In this document: piece by piece, positions 7,168-15,379 of the stretch | Layout of the letters: the number at the start of each line of letters is the position of its first letter | Numbering within the stretch: the stretch's first letter is position 1 | Assembly: GCF_016925615.1 (NCBI RefSeq) | Contig: NZ_CP070499.1 | Location: forward strand, 124,001 to 188,000 | Direction of reading: 5' to 3' | Length of the DNA: 64,000 nucleotides | Source of the DNA: Natronosporangium hydrolyticum | GTDB taxonomy: Bacteria; Actinomycetota; Actinomycetes; Mycobacteriales; Micromonosporaceae | Position numbers and translations under genes: made by a program | Notes under the pieces: model-generated | The model's database searches: none | Told to the model about the DNA's origin: nothing | Seen by the model: the letters and a program-made list of their open reading frames with translations, nothing else

Positions 7168-8986
7168 AATGGCCGGAATGGCCGGAATGGCCGGGCAGGC
7201 CGTGGGCGGCTAACCGGTCCAGCCCGAACCGGCGCAGCGTCCCCAACATCCGGTAATGCGGGTGCTCACCCAGCTCCGCGTCGACCATCGAGGCGTCCAC
7301 CAGTCGGGCCAGCGCCGACGCCGGATCACCCGGCACGCCCAGCTCACTCGCCAGCCGCTCCGCGGTGGCCAGGTCGAACCCGTCCGGGAAGAGCGACAGT
7401 CGCCGGAACAGTCGCCGGGTCGGGTCGTCGAGCAGCTGGTACGACCAGTCGATGGAGTCCCGTAGCGTCCGGTGCCGGGGGTCGGGGCCGAGACCGGCGC
7501 CGTCGCGTTCAGCTGCTTCGCCGAAGAGGTCCAGCGCGCGGTCCAGTCGGGCGTGCAGGTCCGCCAGGCTCAACGTGGCGAGTCGGCCAGCGGCGAGCTC
7601 GATCGCCAGCGGGATGCCGTCGAGCCGCCGCACCGTGTCGCAGATCATCCGCAGCGCAGCCGGGTCAACCGCGAACCCGGGGCGGACCTGCCGGGCGCGG
7701 GTCAGGAACAGCGCCACCGACGGGACCTGCGACACCGCCGGGCCGCCTCGCTGGTCCGGCAACGGCAGCGGGGCCAGCCGAAACGGCCGCTCCTCGGCCA
7801 ACCCCAGCCGCTCCCGACTAGTCACCAGCACGGTCAGCTGCGGGCACGTCGCGAGCAGCCGCCGGACCAGCTGCCGGACCGCCGGCAACAGATGCTCACC
7901 GTTGTCCACCACCAGCAGTTGCGGGCCGGCCCGCAGCAGCGCCCCGCTGGCGCCGAGCAGGTCGCCGGCGGTGTCGGCGAGCCCGAGCGCCGTCGCCAGC
8001 GCGTGCGGTACCGCCGCCGGGTCAAAGACGCCGGCGAGCGGCAGCACCTGGACCTGGTCGAGACGGTGTGCCACCGCCAGCGCCAGCCGGCTCTTGCCGA
8101 CCCCGCCGGGGCCGACCAGCGTCACCAGTCGGGCTTCGCCGAGCAGTCGTTGTAGGGCGCTCGCCGCCGCCTCCCGGCCGATCAGCCGGTCTGCCGGGGT
8201 GGCAGCGGGGTCGGGTGGTGGTCCGGTGACTGGGCCGCTGGCGATCTGCCGTTCGAGCTGGCCCAACGCGGGCGACGGGTCGAGTCCACTCTGGTCGACG
8301 AGTCGGCGCCGGAACGCGTACCCCTCGCGTAGCGCGTCGCTGCGCCGGCCGGTGGCGGCGAGCGCGCGCATCAGCAACCGCACCAGCGGCTCCCGGAGCG
8401 GTTCGGCGGCGAGCGCCTCCCGCGCCAGCCCCACCGCCTGCGCGGCGTGGCCCGACCGCAGGGCCCGGTCGAGATATTCAGCTTCGACTTCGAGGCGCAG
8501 CTCGGCCAGGGTCACCGCCCAGGCCAGCAGCGGCGCCACCGTGCCGGTGTCGGCGAGCACCGGGCCGCGCCACAGCTGCCGGGCCTCGGTCAGCAGCTGG
8601 TAGCCGCGCGCCGGATCTGCGGTCTGCCTGGCCTGCCGCAGTAGGTCGCGGACTCGATCGAGGTCCAGCTCCCCCGGCAGCAGCACCAGCCGGTAGCCAT
8701 CGTGGGTGTTCTCCAACCGGGTCGCCGCCGGGCCGAGGTGCTGGCGCAGTCTGCGGATGTGGCTGTGCAGGCTGGCGCGGGCGGGTTCGGCCGGCTCGGC
8801 GGGCCAGAGCCACTCCAACAGGTCGGCGACGGCGACCACCCGGCTCTCGGCCTTGGCCAGCAGCGCCAGCAGCGCCCGGCGCTTGCGGCCGGGCACGTCC
8901 ACCGGGGCGCCAGCCACGATCAGTCGTAGCGGCCCGAGCACCTCGACGCCGACGCTGACCGAGTCGGCGGCCGCAGCCCTGCGCAC
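7154..8986 (-). CDS. AfsR/SARP-family regulator with NB-ARC-type ATPase domain
   Basis: This protein is about 610 aa. The N-terminal OmpR-like winged helix (VEVLGPLRLIVAG onward) is followed by a BTAD helical domain to about residue 240. A STAND-type ATPase follows, with Walker A GPGGVGKSRLA and Walker B LLVVDNGEHLL, then a winged-helix segment (TLRDSIDWSYQLLDDPTRRLF). It lacks the TPR region of long AfsR proteins. The tail is a GHS repeat encoded by 9-bp units. GTG 8986 is chosen because the conserved domain starts about 13 residues later and CACGAT lies 6 nt before it; a longer form from 9058 is possible. It is divergent from the SnoaL-like/FAD oxidoreductase pair and is their most likely regulator (inference). 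Confidence 0.82.
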   Translation of the reverse strand: MRRAAAADSVSVGVEVLGPLRLIVAGAPVDVPGRKRRALLALLAKAESRVVAVADLLEWLWPAEPAEPARASLHSHIRRLRQHLGPAATRLENTHDGYRLVLLPGELDLDRVRDLLRQARQTADPARGYQLLTEARQLWRGPVLADTGTVAPLLAWAVTLAELRLEVEAEYLDRALRSGHAAQAVGLAREALAAEPLREPLVRLLMRALAATGRRSDALREGYAFRRRLVDQSGLDPSPALGQLERQIASGPVTGPPPDPAATPADRLIGREAAASALQRLLGEARLVTLVGPGGVGKSRLALAVAHRLDQVQVLPLAGVFDPAAVPHALATALGLADTAGDLLGASGALLRAGPQLLVVDNGEHLLPAVRQLVRRLLATCPQLTVLVTSRERLGLAEERPFRLAPLPLPDQRGGPAVSQVPSVALFLTRARQVRPGFAVDPAALRMICDTVRRLDGIPLAIELAAGRLATLSLADLHARLDRALDLFGEAAERDGAGLGPDPRHRTLRDSIDWSYQLLDDPTRRLFRRLSLFPDGFDLATAERLASELGVPGDPASALARLVDASMVDAELGEHPHYRMLGTLRRFGLDRLAAHGLPGHSGHSGHSGRS

Positions 8987-8992
8987 CCTCCC

Positions 8993-8998
8993 ATCGTG
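8993..8998 (-). promoter_or_regulatory. Possible -10 element (CACGAT) for the SARP gene
   Basis: CACGAT on the minus strand lies 6 nt before GTG 8986. It keeps A2, A5 and T6 of the consensus. GGGAGG fills the gap directly against the start codon, too close to act as a normal ribosome site. Confidence 0.35.
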
Positions 8999-9100
8999 GC
9001 ACGTCAGCGCGGTGTCAGACAGGTGCGAGTAGCCGGATCGACGCTTGATGGGAGACATCCGCGGCGAACTAGACCGCGGCGGCGGAAGGGGTGGCGAGAC

Positions 9101-9526
9101 ATGCGTACGGCAGACGAGATCCGGAAGATTTTCATCAGCGCGGTGGCGACCGGCGATGTCGCGGAGCTGGTCAGCCTGTACCAGCCGGACGCCGTGCTGG
9201 AGGCGCCCGAGGGCCGGTACGAGGGCTCAGCCGAGATCGAAGCCTACTTCGAGGCTCAGCTGACACCCTTCGACGCCGCCCTGCAGCTGGTGGCGACCTA
9301 TGACCACCGGGAGGTGGCGATCACCGAGTGGGTGTTGGAGATGACCCATGTCCGGCCGATCGAACTCCCCACCGGCGAGGCGTTGCCGGCGACCGGGCGT
9401 CACCTGCGCCAGCGCGGGGTGGATGTCGCGGAGCTGGCCGACGGCCAGTTCCGTTACCACCGGGTCTACTACGACCAGCGTGAGCTCTTGGAACAGCTGG
9501 GGCTGATCGAGACTGTGGAGGTGTGA
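9101..9526 (+). CDS. SnoaL-like / NTF2-fold protein
   Basis: This 141-aa protein has the NTF2/SnoaL-like cone fold pattern: an N-terminal helix (IRKIFISAVATGDVAEL), then SLYQPDAVLEAPEGRYEG, EIEAYFEAQ and a run of beta strands ending in YHRVYYDQRELLEQLGL. The family includes polyketide cyclases, isomerases and many stress-related proteins, so the reaction cannot be named. ATG 9101 was chosen because upstream in-frame sequence is not family-like and a purine-rich stretch precedes it. It lies 4 nt before the FAD-oxidoreductase gene, so the two are almost certainly one operon, divergent from the SARP gene. Confidence 0.75.
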   Translation: MRTADEIRKIFISAVATGDVAELVSLYQPDAVLEAPEGRYEGSAEIEAYFEAQLTPFDAALQLVATYDHREVAITEWVLEMTHVRPIELPTGEALPATGRHLRQRGVDVAELADGQFRYHRVYYDQRELLEQLGLIETVEV

Positions 9527-9530
9527 GGGG

Positions 9531-10946
9531 ATGTCGAGCCAGCTGCGGGCGGTGGTGCCAGCGACCGTTGACGAGGATGGGTTGGCGGCGGCGCTCCGGG
9601 CCAACCTGCACGGTGAGGTGATCGACCGGGCCCATCCGGAGTACGACCGGGCGCGGCAGGTGTGGAACGGGCTGATCGACCGCTACCCGGCGGTGATCGC
9701 CCGCTGCACCGGCGCCGCCGATGTGGTGGCGGCGGTCGGTGCGGCCCGGGAGTTCCATCCACCGGTGAGCATCCGGGGCGGGGGCCACCAGATCGCCGGC
9801 AGCGCGGTCTGCGACAACGGGCTGGTGATCGACCTGTCGCCGATGAAAGGGGTCGCGGTCGATCCGATCGGGCACACGCTGCGCGCCGGTGGCGGCGTCA
9901 CCTGGGGGGAGCTGGATCGGGAGGCGCAGCTGTTCGGGTTGGCCACCACCGGTGGCGAGGTGTCGACCACCGGGATCGCCGGCTTCACCCTCGGCGGCGG
10001 CATGGGGCTGTTGATGCGCGCGTACGGGTTGGCCTGCGACAACCTTCGGTCGGCCGAGATCGTCACGGCGGACGGGATGGTCCGCACCGCCAGCCGGCAG
10101 GAGCATCAGGACCTGTTCTGGGCGCTCCGCGGCGGGGGCCGCGGCCTGGGGGTGGTGACCGGCCTGGAGTACGACCTGCACCCGTTGGGGCCGCAGGTGG
10201 CGACCGCGCAGGTGTTCTACCCGTACGAGGCGGCGGCGCAGTTGCTGCGGGGCTGGTCCGATGTGGTCCGCGCGCTGCCGGAGACGATCACGCCGCAGCT
10301 GGCGTTGTGGAGTGTCCCGCCGGACCCGGCGCTCCCGGCCGAGCTGCACTGGCAGCGCGCGGTGATGGTGGCCGGCATCTCGGCCGGTCCGGCCGAGTCC
10401 GGCGCGGCGACGCTGGCGCCGCTGCGGGAGCTAGCGGAGCCGTTGCTGGACCTCAGCGGCTTGACGTCCTACCTGGAGATTCAGTCCGCCGTCGACCCGC
10501 TCTTCCCGGCCGGTGGCCGGTACTACATGAAGTCGCACTTCATGGCCGACCTGCCCGAGCCGGCGATCGAGGCGATGCTGGCGCAGGACGCGCGGCGCCC
10601 CACGCCGGAGTCGCTGATCGTGATCCGGAGCATGGGCGGAGCGGTGGCGCGGGTCGGCGCCGACGAGACCGCGTTCCCGCACCGGTCGGAGCCGTTCAAC
10701 GTGAGCATCGACGCCGGCTGGGTCGACCCGGCGCTGGACGCCACCGCGGTGGGGTGGGCACGGGACACCTGGCGGGCGCTGGTGCAGTACGCCAGCGGCG
10801 GAGTGTATGTGAACTTCTCGGGGTTCGGCGAGGAGGCCGACGAGCTGCGGGACGCGGTCTTCGGCGGCAACCAGCGCCGGCTGGCCGAGGTACGGGCCGC
10901 GTACGACCCGGCGGGCCTGTTCGACGCGGCGTCGCGCCGGCCCTGA
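9531..10946 (+). CDS. FAD-linked oxidoreductase, berberine-bridge-enzyme family
   Basis: This 471-aa protein has a PCMH-type FAD-binding domain (about residues 45-220) and a C-terminal BBE segment (YVNFSGFGEE and following). His86 in SIRGGGHQIAGSA fits covalent 8-alpha attachment of FAD. The second attachment position, often Cys in bicovalent enzymes, reads GIAGFTLGGGMG, so single attachment is predicted. Family members oxidise sugars, alcohols or secondary metabolites using O2. With the SnoaL-like protein upstream and a SARP regulator across the divergent promoter, a small tailoring or detoxification module is plausible, but no substrate can be assigned. Confidence 0.85.
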   Translation: MSSQLRAVVPATVDEDGLAAALRANLHGEVIDRAHPEYDRARQVWNGLIDRYPAVIARCTGAADVVAAVGAAREFHPPVSIRGGGHQIAGSAVCDNGLVIDLSPMKGVAVDPIGHTLRAGGGVTWGELDREAQLFGLATTGGEVSTTGIAGFTLGGGMGLLMRAYGLACDNLRSAEIVTADGMVRTASRQEHQDLFWALRGGGRGLGVVTGLEYDLHPLGPQVATAQVFYPYEAAAQLLRGWSDVVRALPETITPQLALWSVPPDPALPAELHWQRAVMVAGISAGPAESGAATLAPLRELAEPLLDLSGLTSYLEIQSAVDPLFPAGGRYYMKSHFMADLPEPAIEAMLAQDARRPTPESLIVIRSMGGAVARVGADETAFPHRSEPFNVSIDAGWVDPALDATAVGWARDTWRALVQYASGGVYVNFSGFGEEADELRDAVFGGNQRRLAEVRAAYDPAGLFDAASRRP

Positions 10947-10996
10947 CCCGGCCGCCTGCCCCGCGACTCGACCTCGACTCGACCTTGGGCTGGTGA

Positions 10997-11053
10997 TCAA
11001 CTTCCCGGGAGCTGTACGACACGCGGCGTGTCGTACAGCTCCCGGGAAGTTGA
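10997..11053. repeat. Perfect 27-bp inverted repeat (hairpin family H, copy 1)
   Basis: Arms at 10997-11023 and 11027-11053 are perfect reverse complements with a 3-nt centre, in the 176-bp gap between the FAD oxidoreductase and the phosphoesterase gene. A diverged copy with compensatory changes lies at about 50523-50577. As RNA it could end transcription of the upstream operon, but it lacks a T-tract. Confidence 0.85.
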
Positions 11054-11122
11054 CCTTGGGGCGGCTTCGCTGGTGGCGAAGCGGGCTTGCTCCGGACGCG
11101 TACCGCTGCCAGGGTCGGCGGC

Positions 11123-11899
11123 ATGGTGACCCAGGTCGCGGTGCTCTCAGACATCCACGGTGTGCTGCCCGCCCTAGAGGCGGTGCTGGCCGAGCCGGCC
11201 GTCCAAGCCGCCGACGAGATCATCCTGACCGGCGACATCGCCGCCGGGCCGCAGCCGGTGGCGACCCTGGACCTGCTCACCTCGCTCGGGGCCCGGGCGA
11301 CCTGGGTGCGGGGCAACGCCGACCGGGAGCTGGTCGAGTTTGCCCGGGGCGCCACCCGGCGCGCCCCGGACCGGGTGTCGCCGTGGGCGGCCAAGCAGCT
11401 GCGAGCGGACCAGGTCGCACTGCTCGCCGCCCTGCCGACCGCCGTCGAGCGGGTGCTTCCCGGCCTCGGTCGGACCGTCTTCTGTCACGCCACTCCCCGC
11501 GACGACGAAGAGGTGGTCCTCGTCGACAGTGCGCTGGACCGCTGGGCCGAAGTCTTCGGCACCCTCGACGAGGGCGTGAAGACAGTTGTCTGTGGACACA
11601 GTCACATGCCGTTTCTGCGGCTCGCCCACGGCCGGACGGTGATCAACCCCGGCAGCGTGGGGATGCCGTACGGTGGGGCGGGCGCCCACTGGGCCCTGCT
11701 CGGTGGCGACTGTCGAGTGTCGCTGCGCCGTACCGCTCTGGACCTGGACGCGGTCTGCGCCCGGATCGCCGCCGAGTCTGGCTATCCGAGGGCGGCTGAG
11801 TTCGCCGACACCTATGTCCGGTCCCGCTTCTCCGATGCGGATGCGATCACTGCATTCGGCCCGCGGGATGGCCGCGGCGCGGGTCAAACTCCTGAGTAG
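11123..11899 (+). CDS. Calcineurin-like metallophosphoesterase (YfcE/MJ0936-like)
   Basis: This 258-aa protein has all metal-binding motifs of the family: LSDIHGV at about residue 10, GDIAAG, GNADRE, FCHATPRDD and CGHSHMPF, followed by NPGSVGMPY. Such enzymes are dinuclear-metal phosphodiesterases or phosphatases, usually acting on small cyclic or phosphodiester substrates; the real substrate is unknown. ATG 11123 is preferred over an upstream in-frame start, since MVTQVAVLSDIHG begins the fold and a weak -10-like CAGGGT lies 7 nt upstream. The 3' end overlaps the convergent AAA ATPase gene by 16 bp. Confidence 0.85.
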   Translation: MVTQVAVLSDIHGVLPALEAVLAEPAVQAADEIILTGDIAAGPQPVATLDLLTSLGARATWVRGNADRELVEFARGATRRAPDRVSPWAAKQLRADQVALLAALPTAVERVLPGLGRTVFCHATPRDDEEVVLVDSALDRWAEVFGTLDEGVKTVVCGHSHMPFLRLAHGRTVINPGSVGMPYGGAGAHWALLGGDCRVSLRRTALDLDAVCARIAAESGYPRAAEFADTYVRSRFSDADAITAFGPRDGRGAGQTPE

Positions 11900-13365
11900 A
11901 GGCGGGTCAGATCGATCAACTCGACCCGGTCGTCTGCGGTTGCCCGCTCTATCAGCGGTGCCGTGAAACCAGCCCCGCTGAACAACATCAGCCGGGCCTG
12001 TGCGGCGTCGAACCCGCGCGCTGCGGCGAGTTCCAGCGCAGTTGTCAGCCGGTCAAGGTGGCCAAGTTCCAGCTCGGTGCCCCACTTTGCTTCGCCGAGC
12101 GCCAGCAGCCGCTTTCGCTGCTCGCCATCGGCCCGGACCGCCACAACATCGATCTCCATGCTGCTTCGGGTCTTCGGCTCATTGAGCACCCCTGGTCGCA
12201 CCCAGGTTGGGCGGGCGCCCAGGGTGGTTGCCGCGCAGTGGTGACTGACCCAGCTGCGAGCCAGGTGTTCGAAGTGCGGCCCAAGCACCAGACTGCGAAA
12301 CCGGCTGCGGTTGTCCGCCCAGACCGTTGCGGCGGCCCCGGGCCGCTCCAGCCGTCCCCACTCGGGGCGCATGATGGCGTGGTAGAAGGTCACCACCGGC
12401 TCGGCGATCCGAAAGGTGGTCCGAGCCGGGTGGAAGGCGTCGGGGACACGGACGATGAAGCCGACATCTTCCAGCATGGTCAACGGATGGGAGAGCGTGT
12501 CGGCGGCGCGGCCGATGTAGCTGGCGATCCGGCCCCGGGTGGTGTTGCCTTCGGCGATCGCGGCCAGCACCGAGTAGTACAGCGCCCGGTCCCGCAGATC
12601 CGGTTCCTCCGCGAGTAGATAGCGTGCTTCTTTGAACAGCGGGCTGGCTGGGTCGAGCACAGTCCGGGTGAGCCAACTGTCGAAGTCGGCGATTCCGGTG
12701 GGTGCGTCGTCGCGGACGAACTCGCGCCGGTAGGCGGGGGTGCCGCCGACGACCGCGTGCAGCTGCACCGCGAGCCGTTCGTCGTCGGCGCCCCAGAACC
12801 GGGCAGCCGTCCGGTAGTCGAACGGCGCGACCGTCAGGTCGAGGCTGGCGCGGCCGCGGAGCGGGGCCGAGCCAGCCAGCAGCGAACCCATGAAGGAGAC
12901 CGCAGAGCCGCAGAGCAACAGCCGGGTGCGGGACTCATGCCGCGCCGAGCGGCGAGGGCCGAATGCCCGCTGCACGATAGAGGGCAGTGCTGGCGTGGCC
13001 CGGCACAGGTACGGGAACTCGTCGATCACCACCGGGGTCGGACCCTCGCTGCCCAACGAGAGCAGCGAGTCGATAGCGGTCTCCCAGTCTGGATATGTGA
13101 TCGGGTGCGGGGAACGGAGGAAGGCACCGACCTCCTCACCGAGGCGACGAAGCGACTCGCGTTCGGTGGCCTCGGTGGCGGCGAAGTAGAAGCCGCCGGC
13201 CGCCTCGCAGAGCGACTCCAACAGGAACGACTTGCCCTGCCGCCGGCGCCCCGAGACGACACCTAAGGTCGCGCCGGCGCCGGTGTCGGCTACGTACCGC
13301 GAAAGCGCCGACCACTCGTACTCGCGGTCGAACATATCCGCAGGTCGAGCCAGCTCCTCAGGCAT
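11884..13365 (-). CDS. AAA-type ATPase with C-terminal DUF234/nuclease-like domain
   Basis: This 493-aa protein belongs to the archaeal-ATPase (MNS clade STAND) group. It has an N-terminal FDREYEWSALSRYV entry motif, Walker A SGRRRQGKSFLLE at about residues 39-51, Walker B PVVIDEFPYL, and sensor-like LLLCGSAVSFM. A winged helix follows (TRGRIASYIGRAADTLSHPL). The C-terminus carries a PD-(D/E)XK-like signature (EIDVVAV, then ALGEAKWG). Members are sporadically distributed and often suspected of defence or mobile-element roles; no function is proven. The gene stands alone, starts inside a 33-bp palindrome that contains its -10 box, and overlaps the phosphoesterase gene end. Confidence 0.8.
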   Translation of the reverse strand: MPEELARPADMFDREYEWSALSRYVADTGAGATLGVVSGRRRQGKSFLLESLCEAAGGFYFAATEATERESLRRLGEEVGAFLRSPHPITYPDWETAIDSLLSLGSEGPTPVVIDEFPYLCRATPALPSIVQRAFGPRRSARHESRTRLLLCGSAVSFMGSLLAGSAPLRGRASLDLTVAPFDYRTAARFWGADDERLAVQLHAVVGGTPAYRREFVRDDAPTGIADFDSWLTRTVLDPASPLFKEARYLLAEEPDLRDRALYYSVLAAIAEGNTTRGRIASYIGRAADTLSHPLTMLEDVGFIVRVPDAFHPARTTFRIAEPVVTFYHAIMRPEWGRLERPGAAATVWADNRSRFRSLVLGPHFEHLARSWVSHHCAATTLGARPTWVRPGVLNEPKTRSSMEIDVVAVRADGEQRKRLLALGEAKWGTELELGHLDRLTTALELAAARGFDAAQARLMLFSGAGFTAPLIERATADDRVELIDLTRLYSGV

Positions 13366-13396
13366 GGAAGTATGGTACCGGGTACTGTACTTCCAT
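13364..13396 (-). promoter_or_regulatory. Palindromic operator-promoter of the AAA ATPase gene
   Basis: Perfect 9-bp arms (13364-13372, 13388-13396) flank an inner imperfect GGTAC/GTAC dyad. The -10 hexamer TACCAT (13372-13377, minus strand) lies inside it and ends 6 nt before ATG 13365. A repressor bound here would block a leaderless promoter; autoregulation by the ATPase winged helix is one possibility. Confidence 0.55.
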
Positions 13397-13399
13397 CGC

Positions 13400-14020
13400 C
13401 TAGTCGCGGTTGGCGAGGCCCGGGTAGTGGCGGACGTAGCCCTCCTCGTCCAGTTCCAACTCGGCGGTGAAGCTGGCCGAGGAGTAGCGGACCCGGCCGC
13501 CGCCGAGGGCGGTGTAGGTCTGCTCAGCGGCGACCACCGCCAACGACGGGACCACCACCCACGCCACGGTCAGCCGGTGTTCGGTGCCGGCCGGTGCGCT
13601 CAGCAGACCCAGCCGGCGGACCGGCAAGGTGTTGAAGAGCGGCGCCCCACCCAGGTCCACATCGGCCGCCTCGGCGAGCCGGTCCGGGTCCTCCGCCCCG
13701 GGCAGCTCCGGGCGGGGCCGGCCGGCGGCGGTCAGCGCGCGGCCCAGGTCGCCCTGCTCGGAGGTGGTCACCCGCCACTCGCCCGGCTTGCGCTCCAACC
13801 GGACCCGGCGCTGCCAACCCGCGCCCTCCGCGGTGACCTCCAGCCGGCCGGTGCCCCACTGCGGGTCGGTGGCCAGCTCGTACCGGCAGGTGTACGGCAG
13901 CGGGGCGGCCGCGAGCGCCACCCCCGTGGCCCGCAGCCCCGATCGGTCGTCGATCAGGGCGTGGTCGGCGCCGGCGGTGTCGGTGCGGCGCCAGAACAGT
14001 GACTTCGGGAAGGTCGGCAT
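13400..14020 (-). CDS. Putative glycolipid-binding domain protein (PF06475-like)
   Basis: This 206-aa protein covers the whole family pattern: an N-terminal LFWRRTDTAGADHA, a central FNTLPVRRLGLL motif, a WVVVPSLAVVAAEQTY strand and the C-terminal LELDEEGYVRHYPGLANR. It resembles the spiral beta-roll family named after a glycolipid-associated Pseudomonas protein; no enzymatic activity is established. It is the last gene of a minus-strand run (hpd, RDD, aminotransferase, Pro-rich peptide). It starts 25 nt after the Pro-rich ORF, so co-transcription is possible. No signal peptide is visible, so a cytoplasmic location is likely. Confidence 0.8.
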   Translation of the reverse strand: MPTFPKSLFWRRTDTAGADHALIDDRSGLRATGVALAAAPLPYTCRYELATDPQWGTGRLEVTAEGAGWQRRVRLERKPGEWRVTTSEQGDLGRALTAAGRPRPELPGAEDPDRLAEAADVDLGGAPLFNTLPVRRLGLLSAPAGTEHRLTVAWVVVPSLAVVAAEQTYTALGGGRVRYSSASFTAELELDEEGYVRHYPGLANRD

Positions 14021-14045
14021 GTCCGGACGTTACCGCGTCGGCGGG

Positions 14046-14288
14046 TCACTCCCGCGGTGGCGGCGGAAACGGCGGCGGCGGTTCCGGTGGTGGCGGTTCG
14101 GGTGGTGGCGGGCCCGGCGGCGGTTCGGGCGACGGCACTGGTGGGCCCGGCTCCGGCGGCGGAGTGGGCGGCACCGGCGGGCCCGGCGTCGGCTCCGGGG
14201 CGGGCGGCGTCGGTGGCGTCGGCGCCGGTGGTGGCTGCGCCGGCTCCGGCGGGGCCATGGGGTCGGGCGGGCCGGGTGGGTCGATCAT
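14046..14288 (-). CDS. Small proline-rich protein
   Basis: This 80-aa ORF starts with MIDPPGPPDP and is almost entirely P, G, E and T, with repeated PPEPPP motifs. GGAGA sits just before the ATG, supporting translation. No domain is recognisable. It lies 29 nt downstream of the aminotransferase and 25 nt upstream of the glycolipid-binding-fold gene, all on one strand. The complementary strand is a Gly-rich open frame, a common GC artefact, so this could be a chance ORF; the ribosome site and operon position argue for a real short disordered protein. Confidence 0.45.
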   Translation of the reverse strand: MIDPPGPPDPMAPPEPAQPPPAPTPPTPPAPEPTPGPPVPPTPPPEPGPPVPSPEPPPGPPPPEPPPPEPPPPFPPPPRE

Positions 14289-14317
14289 CTCTCCACCGTG
14301 CCACACCCACCGGCCGG

Positions 14318-15379
14318 TCAGCCCGATCTGGACCAGAAGTCTTCGGCGAGGGCCAGGAACGCGTCGTTCTCGTCCGGGGTGCCGATGGTGACCCGGACCC
14401 CGTCCCCGGCGAACGGTCGCACCAGCACACCGCCGTCGGCGCAGGCCGCCGCGAACGGCGCCGCCTGCTCGCCCAGCGGCAGCCACACGAAGTTGGACTG
14501 CGAGGCCGGGACGGCCGGGTAGAACTTGCGGACCGCCTCGAAAACCCGGGTGCGTTCGGAGATGACGAGTTCGCACCGGCGGCGCATCTCGCCGGTGGCG
14601 GCGAGCGCCGCCAGCGCCGCCGCCTGCGCCGCCGCGCTGGTGGAGAACGGGGTGAGCACCTTGCGCACCGCGTCGGCGACCGCCGGGGCGCCGATCAGGA
14701 AACCGACCCGCATCCCGGCCAGGCCCCAGGCTTTGGAGAGGGTCCGCAGGATCACCACGTTCGGGCGGTCGCCGAAGGCGGCGAGCCCGTCGGGCACCTC
14801 CGGGTCGGTGACGAACTCCCGGTACGCCTCGTCCAGGACTACCAGCACATCCTCGCCGACCGCCGCGAGGAACTCGTCCAGCTCCTCCCGGCGTACCGAG
14901 GTGCCGGTGGGGTTGTTCGGGTTGCAGACCAGGACCAGTTTGGTGCGGTCAGTGATCGCGGCCGCCATCGCCGCCAGGTCGTGGCCGTGCTCGGCGGTGT
15001 TCGGCACCCGGACGCTGGTGGCGCCGGCGCCGGCGGCGATGATCGGGTACGCCTCGAAGGACCGCCACGAGTAGACCACCTCGTCCCCCGGCAGGCAGGT
15101 CGCCTTGACCAGATGCTCGGCGAGCGCGACCGAGCCGCAGCCGGTGGCGACCCGGGCGGGCTCGACGCCGTAGCGGGCGGCGAGCGTCTCCCGCAGCTCG
15201 ACCACGCCCATGTCGGGGTAACGGTGGGAGTTCGCCGCCGCCTGGGTGATCGCCTCCACCACGCCGGGCAGTGGCCCGTAGGGCACCTCGTTGCTGGCCA
15301 GCTTGATCGCACCGGGGGCGCTGCGGCCGGGGATGTAGCTCGGTAGGTCGGCCAGGTCAGGACGGGTCAGCGGGCTCAT
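14318..15379 (-). CDS. Aromatic amino acid / histidinol-phosphate aminotransferase (Pat/HisC-like)
   Basis: This 353-aa fold-type I PLP aminotransferase has NEVPYGPLP near the N-terminus, SWRSFEAYP, VCNPNNPTGT, DEAYREF, the PLP lysine in RTLSKAWGLAGMR, and a C-terminal TPDENDAFL. It aligns with the actinobacterial HisC2/Pat group, known in mycobacteria and corynebacteria to transaminate phenylpyruvate and 4-hydroxyphenylpyruvate. Its place downstream of 4-hydroxyphenylpyruvate dioxygenase supports a role in tyrosine/phenylalanine interconversion rather than histidine synthesis, and no other his genes are nearby. Its first 23 bp overlap the end of the RDD gene, so translation is probably coupled. 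Confidence 0.88.
   Translation of the reverse strand: MSPLTRPDLADLPSYIPGRSAPGAIKLASNEVPYGPLPGVVEAITQAAANSHRYPDMGVVELRETLAARYGVEPARVATGCGSVALAEHLVKATCLPGDEVVYSWRSFEAYPIIAAGAGATSVRVPNTAEHGHDLAAMAAAITDRTKLVLVCNPNNPTGTSVRREELDEFLAAVGEDVLVVLDEAYREFVTDPEVPDGLAAFGDRPNVVILRTLSKAWGLAGMRVGFLIGAPAVADAVRKVLTPFSTSAAAQAAALAALAATGEMRRRCELVISERTRVFEAVRKFYPAVPASQSNFVWLPLGEQAAPFAAACADGGVLVRPFAGDGVRVTIGTPDENDAFLALAEDFWSRSG

Noticed and set aside
8996-9100. N-terminal extension of the SnoaL-like ORF to 8996
   Set aside because: The added 35 residues are Arg-rich, would overlap the divergent SARP gene, and precede a better placed ATG.
14057-15346. 429-codon plus-strand ORF opposite the aminotransferase gene
   Set aside because: The opposite strand has all fold-type I aminotransferase motifs; this frame has none.
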